A stretch of DNA of 64,000 nt from positions 1-64,000 of the forward strand of contig JAUYRP010000021.1 in assembly GCA_030696695.1 (NCBI GenBank). The letters are read 5' to 3'. The notes under the pieces are model-generated. The model was not told where the DNA came from. It saw only the letters and a program-made list of their open reading frames with translations, and searched no databases. This DNA is from Methylophilus sp. GTDB lineage: Bacteria; Pseudomonadota; Gammaproteobacteria; Burkholderiales; Methylophilaceae. Below, piece by piece: positions 37,491-46,577 of this stretch; position 1 is the stretch's first letter; each line of letters starts with the position of its first letter. The position numbers were made by a program, and so were the translations under genes.

Positions 37491-38300
37491 ATGAATATAA
37501 AACACATTTTAGCCACTACAGCAGCATTTTCTGCCCTCGCGCTTGCGCAACCACTACTTGCTGCTGACGCCTCGGTAGCCACCGTCAATGGAAAACCCAT
37601 TAAGCAGTCTTGGGTAGACTACATCACTAGAGACGCTGAAGCACGTGGCCAAAAACCTAATGAAAACATGAAAGGTGCCATCATCAATGAGCTGGTGGGT
37701 TCAGAGCTTGCTTATCAAGAAGCGCAGAAATTAGGCATCGATAAACAGCCAGATTTCATCGCAAACGAAGAGTTGGCACGTCGTAAATTATTGGTGAACG
37801 CCTTCCTAGCGGATTTCATGAAAAAGAATCCAGTATCTGAAGCTGAGAAAAAAGAAGCGTATGAGCAGTACAAAAAAGAATTGGGCGACAAAGAATACAG
37901 TGCCCGTCATATTTTGGTCAAAACAGAAGCTGAAGCGAATGACATACTAGCGCAGCTTAAAAAAGGTACCGATTTTGCGAAATTAGCCAAAGAGAAATCT
38001 TTAGATCCAGGCTCTAAAGAAAAAGGCGGTGATTTGGGTTGGTTCTCCCCAGCAGGCATGGTGAAACCATTTAGCGACGCTGTCATTGGACTGAAAAAAG
38101 GCGAACTCTCCAGCGCGCCAATACAAACTCAGTTTGGCTGGCATGTCATTAAGATGGTTGATTCACGTGCCACTCAAGTACCTGCTTACGATAAAGTAAA
38201 AGAAGGCTTAGAGCGTACTTTGCAACAACGTAAATTGGAAAAAATGATGCTTGGTTTGAAAGACAAAGCCAAGATTGAAGTAGCTGGTGCTAAGAAATAA
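37491..38300 (+). CDS. periplasmic parvulin peptidyl-prolyl isomerase
   Basis: 269 residues with a signal peptide (cleavage near residue 24, LLAADA). A SurA/PrsA-like N-terminal helical region is followed by the parvulin domain (EYSARHILVKTEAEANDIL, LDPGSKEKGGDLGWFSPAGMV, FGWHVIKMVD). It should help fold outer-membrane or periplasmic proteins. It ends the yciB-yciI-bolA run and has a strong terminator. Confidence 0.93.
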   Translation: MNIKHILATTAAFSALALAQPLLAADASVATVNGKPIKQSWVDYITRDAEARGQKPNENMKGAIINELVGSELAYQEAQKLGIDKQPDFIANEELARRKLLVNAFLADFMKKNPVSEAEKKEAYEQYKKELGDKEYSARHILVKTEAEANDILAQLKKGTDFAKLAKEKSLDPGSKEKGGDLGWFSPAGMVKPFSDAVIGLKKGELSSAPIQTQFGWHVIKMVDSRATQVPAYDKVKEGLERTLQQRKLEKMMLGLKDKAKIEVAGAKK

Positions 38301-38320
38301 TCTAATCTAATTTAGATACT

Positions 38321-38352
38321 ATTAAAAAGCCTGCGCATGCAGGCTTTTTAAT
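38321..38352 (+). terminator. intrinsic terminator after the parvulin gene
   Basis: ATTAAAAAGCCTGC and GCAGGCTTTTTAAT make a 14-bp perfect stem with loop GCAT, containing the T-run, 20 bases after the stop codon. Confidence 0.9.
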
Positions 38353-38382
38353 TTTCAGAAACAGTACATGTTATGGCATAAT

Positions 38383-38397
38383 TAAGAACTATTATCA
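38383..38397 (+). promoter_or_regulatory. Fur-box-like site upstream of feoA
   Basis: TAAGAACTATTATCA matches 11 of 14 defined positions of the 7-1-7 Fur consensus TGATAATNATTATCA; the right half is perfect. It lies 21 bases before the feoA ATG. Iron repression of feoAB is established in many proteobacteria; here it is inferred. Confidence 0.55.
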
Positions 38398-38418
38398 TTT
38401 AGATTACTCTTAATTTGC

Positions 38419-38646
38419 ATGACAGTATTAAGCAATTTATCACCTGGTCAATTGGGCACCATACACGCAATTCATGCTGAGCAAGCATTGTATCAACGAC
38501 TGAATGCACTCGGTTTCCGTATTGGCAAACAGATTACACTCATACGTCGTGCAAACTTCAACGGCCCATTACATGTGCGCATAGGCGGCACAGACATCAT
38601 CCTGCGTGAAATCGAAGCGCAGCGCATTCAACTCCAAGCAGTTTAA
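38419..38646 (+). CDS. feoA: ferrous iron transport protein A
   Basis: 75 residues, SH3-like. Segments LSPGQLGTIHAIHA, LNALGFRIGKQITLIRRA and the final VRIGGTDIILREIEAQRI match FeoA. It assists FeoB in the cytoplasm and lies 17 bases upstream of feoB. Confidence 0.94.
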   Translation: MTVLSNLSPGQLGTIHAIHAEQALYQRLNALGFRIGKQITLIRRANFNGPLHVRIGGTDIILREIEAQRIQLQAV

Positions 38647-38663
38647 ACACACGGCACTTATCG

Positions 38664-40454
38664 ATGAAACGCATTGCACTCCTTGGCATGCCCAACACTG
38701 GCAAATCTACTCTGTTCAACCGTCTCAGTGGCGCGTCAGCAAGGGTGGGTAACTGGCCAGGAATCACTGTAGATTTAATGAGTGCGAAAGTGTTAATGGG
38801 CGGGCATATAGCAGAGCTGATTGATTTGCCCGGGCTCTATGATTTGCATGGTTTCTCAGATGACGAACAAGTGGTGAGACACTTTTTAAGTCATCATGCT
38901 GTCGATTTGGTCATGATTGTGTTGAATAGCTCACAAATTGACCGTCAATTATCGTTGGCATTACAAATAAAGCAATTAGGCTTGCCAACCATGTTGCTAC
39001 TCAACATGCAAGACGAAGCAAAACGGGCAGGTATCACAATAGACACAGAAGCAATGGCAGGCGCACTCGGCTTTCCAGTGCAAACCATCAGTGCAAAATA
39101 TGGCGATGGTTGCCCACAAGCATTGCAATTGGCAGGCCAAGTACTCAATAACCCCGCCACCATCACAGCGCCTCAAGACATCGCAAAATTATTAGAAGTC
39201 GATAGTCTAATTGAGCAAACCATGCATGACATTGTTCAGCATACGGTTCAAATGCCAATCAAATTCAATGATGAAACAACCGACCAAATAGACCGTGTGC
39301 TACTCCATCCATGGCTAGGTTTGCCTTTGTTCTTTCTGGCGATGTTTTTGCTGTTTCAATTTATCTTTACAGTGGGCGCACCTCTACAAGACGGAATGGC
39401 TTGGATACTCGACACATTTAGAACCGAAGCACTAGAACCAATGCTAGCGAATATACCTGCATGGTTAAATGGCTTGCTACTGGATGGTATCTACAATGGC
39501 ATTGGCACAGTTGCTGCATTTGTACCAATTATTGTGCTGTTTTTCCTAGTGATGAGCATGGTAGAAGACAGCGGCTATTTATCTCGCGCCGCATTTCTGA
39601 TGGATACCCTCATGGCTAAAATGGGGTTAGATGGGCGCGGATTCGTGATGATATTGATGGGCTTTGGCTGCAACGTACCCGCACTGATGGGTACACGCGT
39701 CATGCGCAGCCGTCCGATGCGACTACTGACCATGTTGGTCATTCCACTCTCTTTATGCTCAGCCCGCCTGCAAGTATTTTTATTCATGATTGCCACATTG
39801 TTTGCTGCAAACCAAGCGGCTTTCATCATGTTTGCACTGTACATGATGAGCTTTTTCACCATCTTTTTAACCGCAATTTTATTTAAACAACAATATAAAA
39901 GTACCGAGCCATTTATCTTAGAGCTACCACCCTACCGCTTCCCTACGCCTCGCCAAATATGGCTGCGAGGCTGGCAAGAAGTCAAACACTTTTTAAATCG
40001 CGCCACAAAATTTATTGTGATTGGCGTTGTATTGGTATGGGCTATGACCCACTACCCTACTGACGTTGCCCCAGCGAGTGCAGCTACGATTGCAGGGCAG
40101 ATTGGTCAATTTTTTGCACCAGTGCTTGACCCGATTGGGATTGATACCCAGTTAGCTATTGCTTTGATTTTTGGCTTTGTTGCCAAAGAAATTGTGGTCG
40201 GTGCACTTGCGGTGATTTATGGTTTACAAGGTGACGCGCTCAGCCAACAAATTGCCATGAATATTGATTGGGTGCAAGGCATGAGTTTTATGCTGTTCAC
40301 ACTGATCTACACACCATGCTTATCAACAATTGCAACCATGAAGAGCGAATCCAAAAGCAGTGTATTTATGTGGGTTTCCATCATATGGTCGCTTGCATTG
40401 GCTTGGGTCATCAGTTTTGCTTTTTATCAGTCAGCACGCGCATTAGGCCTATAG
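38664..40454 (+). CDS. feoB: ferrous iron transporter FeoB
   Basis: 596 residues. The N-terminal G domain has G1 GMPNTGKST (residues about 6-14), G3 DLPGLYDL and G4 NMQDEAKR, and the C-terminal part has about eight membrane helices with the GFGCNVPALMGTR gate motif. At 596 residues it is shorter than the 770-residue E. coli type, with a compact linker after the G domain. No feoC follows. Confidence 0.95.
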   Translation: MKRIALLGMPNTGKSTLFNRLSGASARVGNWPGITVDLMSAKVLMGGHIAELIDLPGLYDLHGFSDDEQVVRHFLSHHAVDLVMIVLNSSQIDRQLSLALQIKQLGLPTMLLLNMQDEAKRAGITIDTEAMAGALGFPVQTISAKYGDGCPQALQLAGQVLNNPATITAPQDIAKLLEVDSLIEQTMHDIVQHTVQMPIKFNDETTDQIDRVLLHPWLGLPLFFLAMFLLFQFIFTVGAPLQDGMAWILDTFRTEALEPMLANIPAWLNGLLLDGIYNGIGTVAAFVPIIVLFFLVMSMVEDSGYLSRAAFLMDTLMAKMGLDGRGFVMILMGFGCNVPALMGTRVMRSRPMRLLTMLVIPLSLCSARLQVFLFMIATLFAANQAAFIMFALYMMSFFTIFLTAILFKQQYKSTEPFILELPPYRFPTPRQIWLRGWQEVKHFLNRATKFIVIGVVLVWAMTHYPTDVAPASAATIAGQIGQFFAPVLDPIGIDTQLAIALIFGFVAKEIVVGALAVIYGLQGDALSQQIAMNIDWVQGMSFMLFTLIYTPCLSTIATMKSESKSSVFMWVSIIWSLALAWVISFAFYQSARALGL

Positions 40455-40461
40455 CTTCTAT

Positions 40462-40498
40462 TGACGGGCAAAAGCCCTTAGCAGGTCAGCCTTTTTTT
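40462..40498 (+). terminator. probable terminator after feoB
   Basis: GGGC-AAAA-GCCC with outer TGAC/GTCA pairs is followed by a T7 run at 40492-40498. The stem is imperfect and the T-run is a few bases beyond it. Confidence 0.4.
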
Positions 40499-40542
40499 GC
40501 TAGTATGTAAGTTCGATTATTTACATTGAAGTTGCCACCTCC

Positions 40543-41499
40543 ATGCAATCCGCCCAACACATCCCGCCCATTGTAGCTATCGTTCTCTCTACCTATAATG
40601 GCGAGGCTTATATCGTCCAGCAACTAGATTCTTTGATTGCTCAAACCTACCCGCACTGGCATTGTTATATACGAGACGATGGGTCAAAAGACAGCTCTAT
40701 TGCCATCATTAAAAGTTATGTAGCTAAAGATGCAAGGTTTACCTACCTAGAAGATCAACTAGGCAATTTAGGAGTAGTGCAGGCTTATTTCCACCTGTTT
40801 AACAAAGTGGATGAAGACTATATTGCTCCGTGCGATCAAGATGATGTATGGCGGGCAGATAAATTGGAAAGAAGCTTAAACTTACTGACCACCATTGAAA
40901 CAGAGAAAAAGATACCGGCTTTAGTGCATACAGATTCTGATTTTGTAGACAGCCAATTGAACAGCATTCGTGAGAAGTTCATTGGTAAACGTGGCCTTAA
41001 AAAAGGGCTGAACGGCATCATTATCGCCAATAGTGTGCAAGGTGGCTCCATCTTATTTAATCGCGCTTTAAATAACGAATCAAAGAAAATTAGCGCTCAA
41101 TTACCATACGATTACCATCTAGGCATGATTGCTGAATTGACAGGCGCTCGGGGGTTTATCTCAGACAATATGTTGAAATACCGCCAGCACAATACTAGTT
41201 CCATCGCACGTAGTGACTCTGAAATCCTAACCAAATCCGATCAGACCATTAGCCCTTCGTTGCAGCTAAGTTTGAATCATTACCGTCACGTCAAACATGA
41301 TTTCAATCAACTGGATTGGACTAAAGCAGCCAAAGCACAAGTGGCAGACTATCTATATTTGTTTGAAGGCAGTAATAAGCTGAAAAAGCTATTTATTCTA
41401 TTTAAAAACCAATATGCTTTTTATAGACGTAAAGACTTACTCAGCTTGATTGGTCTAATATTGAAACATGACAATTTACTTTCATTGGTTGAACAGTAA
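40543..41499 (+). CDS. family 2 glycosyltransferase
   Basis: 318 residues, GT-A fold. The opening VAIVLSTYNGEAYIVQQLDSL, the RDDGSKDSS segment and the acidic CDQDDVWRADKLERS motif are typical of rhamnosyltransferase-like GT2 enzymes that decorate cell-surface polysaccharides. No other polysaccharide gene is adjacent, so the acceptor is unknown. It is flanked by feoB and purL with no operon link evident. Confidence 0.9.
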   Translation: MQSAQHIPPIVAIVLSTYNGEAYIVQQLDSLIAQTYPHWHCYIRDDGSKDSSIAIIKSYVAKDARFTYLEDQLGNLGVVQAYFHLFNKVDEDYIAPCDQDDVWRADKLERSLNLLTTIETEKKIPALVHTDSDFVDSQLNSIREKFIGKRGLKKGLNGIIIANSVQGGSILFNRALNNESKKISAQLPYDYHLGMIAELTGARGFISDNMLKYRQHNTSSIARSDSEILTKSDQTISPSLQLSLNHYRHVKHDFNQLDWTKAAKAQVADYLYLFEGSNKLKKLFILFKNQYAFYRRKDLLSLIGLILKHDNLLSLVEQ

Positions 41500-41535
41500 A
41501 GCATTCAAACCAATACCCAAGCGTAAGCTGTAGCG

Positions 41536-41579
41536 AACAGAAAGTGCAATTTAAGCAATGCGTTAAGTCACTTTCTGTT
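41536..41579 (+). other. long hairpin upstream of purL
   Basis: AACAGAAAGTG and CACTTTCTGTT form an 11-bp perfect stem, with partial TTAAGC/GCGTTAA pairing inside. It ends 44 bases before the purL ATG and lacks a T-run on either strand. It could be an mRNA leader structure or an operator; neither is proven. Confidence 0.5.
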
Positions 41580-41623
41580 AAAATATCACCTGTAAATTTT
41601 AACCCCATAAAGCTCTCTCATTC

Positions 41624-44600
41624 ATGTCCAGCTCTCACTCTAGCGCCCAATGCTTAAGCCTTCGCGGCAGTTCTGCTTTGTCACAATTTCGTCTTGATAA
41701 ACTTTATGCCTCGCTCAAACACACTGCCCCGAATGTTGAGCATGTTTATGCTGAGTTAATGCATTTTGCATTCAGTGAAACATCACTCTCTGCGAGCGAG
41801 CAAAGCACGCTCAAGCAAATTTTAACTTATGGACCAAGCTCTATAACAGAAGCGCCGAATGGTGAATTGTTTTTGGTGATACCACGTATCGGCACCATCT
41901 CCCCTTGGGCATCACGCGCAACTGATATTGCCAATAATTGTGGTTTAGACAGTGTGTTACGTTTGGAACGTGGTATTGCTTATTACGTCACAACAGAGAA
42001 CGGCCAGTCCTTAAGTGATGCGGAAAAGGCTGCGTTTAAATCTGCGATCCATGACCGCATGACTGAAACGGTTGTGTACAAGTTACAAGATGCTGAAAAA
42101 CTGTATCACTACGCAGACCCAAAACCATTGAGTAGCATTGATTTATTGCAAGGTGGCAAGGCCGCATTAGAAACAGCCAACAATGAAATGGGCTTAGCAC
42201 TCTCCCCAGACGAAGTTGATTACTTACTCGATAATTACCGCAAGATGGGTCGCAACCCAACCGACGTAGAGTTAATGATGTTTGCACAGGCCAACTCAGA
42301 ACATTGTCGCCACAAAATTTTTAATGCAGATTGGGTGATAGATGGCGTACAACAAGAAATCTCGCTGTTTGGCATGATACGAAATACCCATAAGCTCAAC
42401 CCAGGCAATACAGTGGTGGCTTATTCAGACAACTCTTCGATTGTACAAGGCCAAAAAACCAAACGTTTTTACCCGCAAGCAAACAACGCATATGGCTATA
42501 TTGAAGATGATATGCACTACTTGATGAAAGTAGAAACGCATAATCACCCTACTGCTATTTCACCTTTTGCAGGCGCCGCCACTGGTGCGGGTGGCGAAAT
42601 CCGCGATGAGGGCGCAACGGGGATTGGCTCTAAACCTAAAGCAGGCTTAACGGGCTTTTCAGTCTCTAATCTCAATTTGCCAAACTTTACCCAGCCTTGG
42701 GAGCGTTATTATTCCCCCCGCGCTAATCCTAACTCGCAAGCGAGTCAGGGTGAGTTATATGGCAAACCAAGCCGCATCGCCACACCATTACAAATCATGA
42801 TAGATGGACCCTTAGGTGGCGCTGCTTATAACAATGAGTTTGGACGCCCAAATATTGCTGGTTACTTCCGCACGTTTGAGCTAGAAAGTAACAACGAAGT
42901 GCGTGGTTACCATAAGCCAATTATGTTGGCAGGCGGTGTTGGCAATATTTCGGCGAGTCACTCACATAAAAATGCGATTCCAGCGGGTGCGGCACTCATA
43001 CAGTTAGGTGGCCCAGCAATGCTGATTGGTTTGGGTGGCGGTGCTGCTTCGAGCATGGACACTGGTGCCAACACTGAAAATCTGGATTTTGATTCGGTAC
43101 AGCGTGGCAATCCTGAACTGCAACGTCGTGCGCAAGAAGTAATTGACCGCTGCTGGCAGATGGGCGACAAAAACCCTATCTTGAGTATTCACGATGTGGG
43201 TGCAGGCGGTATTTCCAATGCGTTTCCAGAATTGGTGAACGATGCCAAAGTCGGGGCTGTGTTCCAACTCAGAAATGTCAATAACGAAGAGCCAGGCATG
43301 AGCCCCCGCGAATTATGGAGTAATGAAGCACAAGAGCGGTATGTGATGGCTGTGGCCAAGGAAAATTTAGCCCTGTTTGAAGAAATCTGCGCGCGTGAGC
43401 GTTGCCCGTTTGCTTTAGTTGGTGTTGCGACTGAAGAGAGACATTTAACAGTTGAGGACAGCCACTTTAATAACAAACCTGTGGACATGGAGCTCTCTGT
43501 TCTACTTGGCAAGCCACCCAAAATGACGCGTGATGTAAAAAGCACGCCTAAACAATTGCAAGCATTTGATACCAGCAACATTGATTTAACTGAAGCAGCT
43601 GCACGTGTTTTACGTTTGCCTGGCGTGGCCGATAAAACTTTCCTAATTACTATTGGCGATCGCTCCGTTACTGGACTCATTGCACGTGACCAGATGGTGG
43701 GCCCATGGCAAGTGCCTGTGTCTGATGTGGCAGTGACATTGGCTAGCTTTGACACCAATGTGGGTGAAGCTTTTGCTATTGGTGAAAAAGCGCCACTTGC
43801 ACTGATTGATGGTCCAGCCTCTGGCCGTATGGCGATTGGTGAAGCCATTACTAATATTGCGGCCAGCTGGATTAGCGATATAGGCAACTTAAAACTTTCT
43901 GCTAACTGGATGGCGCCTGCAGGTCATGCTGGGGAAGATGCCGCATTATTCAATACTGTAAAAGCTGTTGGCATGGAGCTTTGTCCGGCATTGGGCATCA
44001 GTATTCCCGTGGGCAAAGACTCCATGAGCATGAAGACGGTATGGGAGGATAACGGCACCAAAAAAGCGGTGACATCACCTATCTCTCTGGTCATCTCTGC
44101 ATTTGCGAACACGCTTGATGTACGCAAAACACTCACACCGCAACTTCGTACCGATTTAGGTGATACCGAACTTATTTTGATTGATTTGGGTAATGGTAAA
44201 AACCGCATGGGCGGCAGTAGCTTGGCCCAAGTATACAGTCAACTGGGGGACACCGCGCCTGATGTAGATAGTCCCGCGCAACTCAAGGCATTTTTTGCGC
44301 AAATTCAATCACTGAATGGCGACAATAAACTGTTGGCATATCACGATAGAAGTGATGGCGGCTTATTTGCTACGTTATGTGAAATGGCATTTGCTGGTCA
44401 TTGCGGCATCCAAACCAATCTATCCACATTGTCTGGCGACATCGTCAGTGCATTATTTAATGAAGAGTTGGGCGCAGTCATTCAAGTACGCGCAAATGAT
44501 ACTGCCTCTGTACTAGCACAACTCAATCAAGCATTAGATCACTGCGCACATCGTATTGGCACAGTGACAAGCAGCAATCAAATCTCTATCAGCAAAGATA

Positions 44601-45577
44601 ACATTACATTCAGCGAAAGCCGCACTCAACTGCACCGATACTGGTCAGAAACCACCTTTCACATGCAGAGCCTGCGTGATAACCCAGAATGCGCTCAGCA
44701 AGAATATGACCGTATATTGAATGATACCGACACAGGCATACACGCACATTTAACGTTTGATATAAATGACAATATTGCAGCGCCTTACATCCATACTGGC
44801 GTACGTCCAAATATGGCGATTTTGCGTGAACAAGGTGTGAATGGCCAAACGGAAATGGCTGCAGCATTTGATCGCGCTGGCTTTAATAGCGTAGATGTCC
44901 ATATGAGCGATGTCATTGCTGGACGTGTTTCACTCAAAGACTTTGCAGGCTTAGTAGCTTGTGGCGGCTTTAGTTATGGTGATGTGCTGGGTGCGGGTGA
45001 AGGTTGGGCAAAATCCATTCTCTTCAACAGCCGTGCACGTGATGAGTTCAGTGCTTTCTTTAGCCGTAATGACTCTTTCGCATTAGGAGTATGTAACGGT
45101 TGCCAAATGATGAGCAATTTACATAGCATTATTCCAGGAAGCGAACACTGGCCGCATTTTGTACGCAATAAATCAGAGCAATTTGAAGCCCGTTTTGCGA
45201 TGGTGGAGGTGCTTCCCTCACCATCCCTGTTCTTTAGTGGCATGACGGGAAGTCGCATGCCAATTGCCGTAGCGCATGGCGAAGGGTTTACGGAATTTTC
45301 TGAGAAAAGTGCTGTCACAACGGTGCTTGATAAAAAACTGGCTACGATGCGGTTTATCGACCATGCGTCAACGCCTACTGAGGTCTATCCGTTTAACCCA
45401 AACGGCTCACCTCAGGGATTAACAGGGTTTACCACCACGGATGGGCGTTTTAGTATTATGATGCCACATCCTGAACGGGTATTTAGGGCGGTACAGCATT
45501 CTTGGCGGCCAGACGATTGGCAAGAAGACGGCCCTTGGATGCGTATGTTCCGTAATGCTAGAAAATTTATTGCTTAA
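41624..45577 (+). CDS. purL: phosphoribosylformylglycinamidine synthase
   Basis: 1317 residues, the large single-chain form. It converts FGAR to FGAM with ATP and glutamine, the fourth purine step. The linker and AIRS-like catalytic domains include [16 protein letters not shown] near residue 222 and [14 protein letters not shown] near 303. The C-terminal glutaminase has its nucleophile Cys in GVCNGCQMM near residue 1157 and its His/Glu in [10 protein letters not shown]. No other purine gene is near. Confidence 0.98.
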   Translation: MSSSHSSAQCLSLRGSSALSQFRLDKLYASLKHTAPNVEHVYAELMHFAFSETSLSASEQSTLKQILTYGPSSITEAPNGELFLVIPRIGTISPWASRATDIANNCGLDSVLRLERGIAYYVTTENGQSLSDAEKAAFKSAIHDRMTETVVYKLQDAEKLYHYADPKPLSSIDLLQGGKAALETANNEMGLALSPDEVDYLLDNYRKMGRNPTDVELMMFAQANSEHCRHKIFNADWVIDGVQQEISLFGMIRNTHKLNPGNTVVAYSDNSSIVQGQKTKRFYPQANNAYGYIEDDMHYLMKVETHNHPTAISPFAGAATGAGGEIRDEGATGIGSKPKAGLTGFSVSNLNLPNFTQPWERYYSPRANPNSQASQGELYGKPSRIATPLQIMIDGPLGGAAYNNEFGRPNIAGYFRTFELESNNEVRGYHKPIMLAGGVGNISASHSHKNAIPAGAALIQLGGPAMLIGLGGGAASSMDTGANTENLDFDSVQRGNPELQRRAQEVIDRCWQMGDKNPILSIHDVGAGGISNAFPELVNDAKVGAVFQLRNVNNEEPGMSPRELWSNEAQERYVMAVAKENLALFEEICARERCPFALVGVATEERHLTVEDSHFNNKPVDMELSVLLGKPPKMTRDVKSTPKQLQAFDTSNIDLTEAAARVLRLPGVADKTFLITIGDRSVTGLIARDQMVGPWQVPVSDVAVTLASFDTNVGEAFAIGEKAPLALIDGPASGRMAIGEAITNIAASWISDIGNLKLSANWMAPAGHAGEDAALFNTVKAVGMELCPALGISIPVGKDSMSMKTVWEDNGTKKAVTSPISLVISAFANTLDVRKTLTPQLRTDLGDTELILIDLGNGKNRMGGSSLAQVYSQLGDTAPDVDSPAQLKAFFAQIQSLNGDNKLLAYHDRSDGGLFATLCEMAFAGHCGIQTNLSTLSGDIVSALFNEELGAVIQVRANDTASVLAQLNQALDHCAHRIGTVTSSNQISISKDNITFSESRTQLHRYWSETTFHMQSLRDNPECAQQEYDRILNDTDTGIHAHLTFDINDNIAAPYIHTGVRPNMAILREQGVNGQTEMAAAFDRAGFNSVDVHMSDVIAGRVSLKDFAGLVACGGFSYGDVLGAGEGWAKSILFNSRARDEFSAFFSRNDSFALGVCNGCQMMSNLHSIIPGSEHWPHFVRNKSEQFEARFAMVEVLPSPSLFFSGMTGSRMPIAVAHGEGFTEFSEKSAVTTVLDKKLATMRFIDHASTPTEVYPFNPNGSPQGLTGFTTTDGRFSIMMPHPERVFRAVQHSWRPDDWQEDGPWMRMFRNARKFIA

Positions 45578-45621
45578 TTCATTTGAATAAGCACCATTAT
45601 AAGAAGTTGGAGATAATAAGT

Positions 45622-46110
45622 ATGAATATGATTAAAGGGTTATTAGCACTGGTTGCATTATGTTTTTCATTGAACAGCTTTGCGCTCACGGACGATGAAT
45701 ACATGGAACTTACCGAAGCTTTAGGTAGCGGCAACATCAAAGTAGTCAAAAAATACATGGAAGCTGACCCAAAATTGGTCAACGAAAAATTCTTTGCATG
45801 GGAACCGCTACAAATGGCTGCTACCAAAGGTAGATTTGATACCGTGAAGTACTTGGTTGAAAAAGGTGCTGATTTAAACTATGCGCACCCTGCAAGCAAA
45901 ATGACAGCGTTCCATTTAGCTGCTTTTGACGGATACGAAGATATTGTTAAATACCTTGCTGCCAAAGGTGCAGACGTCAATATCAAAATGAAAGGCGATG
46001 TATCCATTATCCGTGTCTTGAAAGATGAAGGACCTCGTTCAGAAAACATGATTAAATTGTTAACCTCTTTAGGTGTGAACGAAGAAGGCTGCCAGGGTCA
46101 GTGCAACTAA
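45622..46110 (+). CDS. exported ankyrin-repeat protein
   Basis: 162 residues from the ATG at 45622, which has GGAGA upstream and begins a clear signal peptide (MNMIKGLLALVALCFSLNSFA). About four ankyrin repeats follow, for example EPLQMAATKGRFDTVKYLVEKGADL and AFHLAAFDGYEDIVKYLAAKGAD (quoted in part). The C-terminal tail has two cysteines (GCQGQC). It is periplasmic and likely binds a partner protein. It is the first of six exported proteins encoded together and may be linked to the cytochrome and flavoprotein that follow. Confidence 0.85.
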   Translation: MNMIKGLLALVALCFSLNSFALTDDEYMELTEALGSGNIKVVKKYMEADPKLVNEKFFAWEPLQMAATKGRFDTVKYLVEKGADLNYAHPASKMTAFHLAAFDGYEDIVKYLAAKGADVNIKMKGDVSIIRVLKDEGPRSENMIKLLTSLGVNEEGCQGQCN

Positions 46111-46166
46111 CAATCCAATTTTCATGATTGTTGGTTAGTGACTTTAGTCACGCATCTAAACAACAG

Positions 46167-46224
46167 AAAAGGCTTTAATATGGTGATTTTTAGCATAGAG
46201 TGCTAGCCATGATTAAAGCCTTTT
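46167..46224 (+). promoter_or_regulatory. terminator-like hairpin enclosing the cytochrome c start codon
   Basis: AAAAGGCTTTAAT (46167-46179) and ATTAAAGCCTTTT (46212-46224) form a 13-bp perfect stem followed by a T-run (46221-46226). Inner pairs (ATGG/CCAT, AGCA/TGCT) extend it. The start ATG at 46209 and the space for a ribosome site lie in the folded part. It could terminate the ankyrin transcript, attenuate the downstream genes or mask their first ribosome site. Confidence 0.7.
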
Positions 46225-46577
46225 TTCTTTTAGCCAGTTTGTTGGCCTCCGTGCAAGCAGTCGCCGATGAGGTGAAGCCAAACCCTATATCGCACACGCA
46301 CATAAAAGTATTAGCGGCCTCCTGTGCTGCTTGTCATGGTACAAATGGAAACAGCGTTGGCATAACGCCCACCCTAGCAGGCTTGGATCAAGGCTATTTT
46401 TTGTCGCAAATGCTGGCATTCAAACAAGGTGAGCGTAAACCAACGGTGATGCATCATCATGCCAAAGGTCTGACTGTAGAAGAAATCCATTTGCTTGCAG
46501 CCTATTTTGCAAGCCAACCGAGAGTAACTCAGACCGTACCTAAATCAGAACGATTAAAGGACAATCATGGCCAATAA
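46209..46577 (+). CDS. monoheme cytochrome c (FccA-like)
   Basis: 122 residues from the ATG at 46209; a GTG three codons earlier is also open. The signal peptide (MIKAFFLLASLLASVQAVA) is followed by one heme site CAACH (Cys39, Cys42, His43) and the distal Met region FLSQMLAFKQGERK. Its frame overlaps the next gene by 11 bases. Paired with an FccB-type flavoprotein, it is probably the cytochrome subunit of flavocytochrome c; a single heme is like the Chlorobium type rather than the diheme Allochromatium type (established knowledge). A hairpin covers its start. Confidence 0.88.
   Translation: MIKAFFLLASLLASVQAVADEVKPNPISHTHIKVLAASCAACHGTNGNSVGITPTLAGLDQGYFLSQMLAFKQGERKPTVMHHHAKGLTVEEIHLLAAYFASQPRVTQTVPKSERLKDNHGQ

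Noticed and set aside
43189-43887. 232-residue minus-strand open frame inside purL
   Set aside because: It lies wholly within the purL coding sequence, has shadow composition rich in Ser/Pro/Ala and no recognisable domain.
46111-46166. Mobile-element end between the ankyrin and cytochrome genes
   Set aside because: Two small hairpins (ACAATC/GATTGT and GTGACT/AGTCAC) occur, but no transposase, target duplication or terminal repeat was found.
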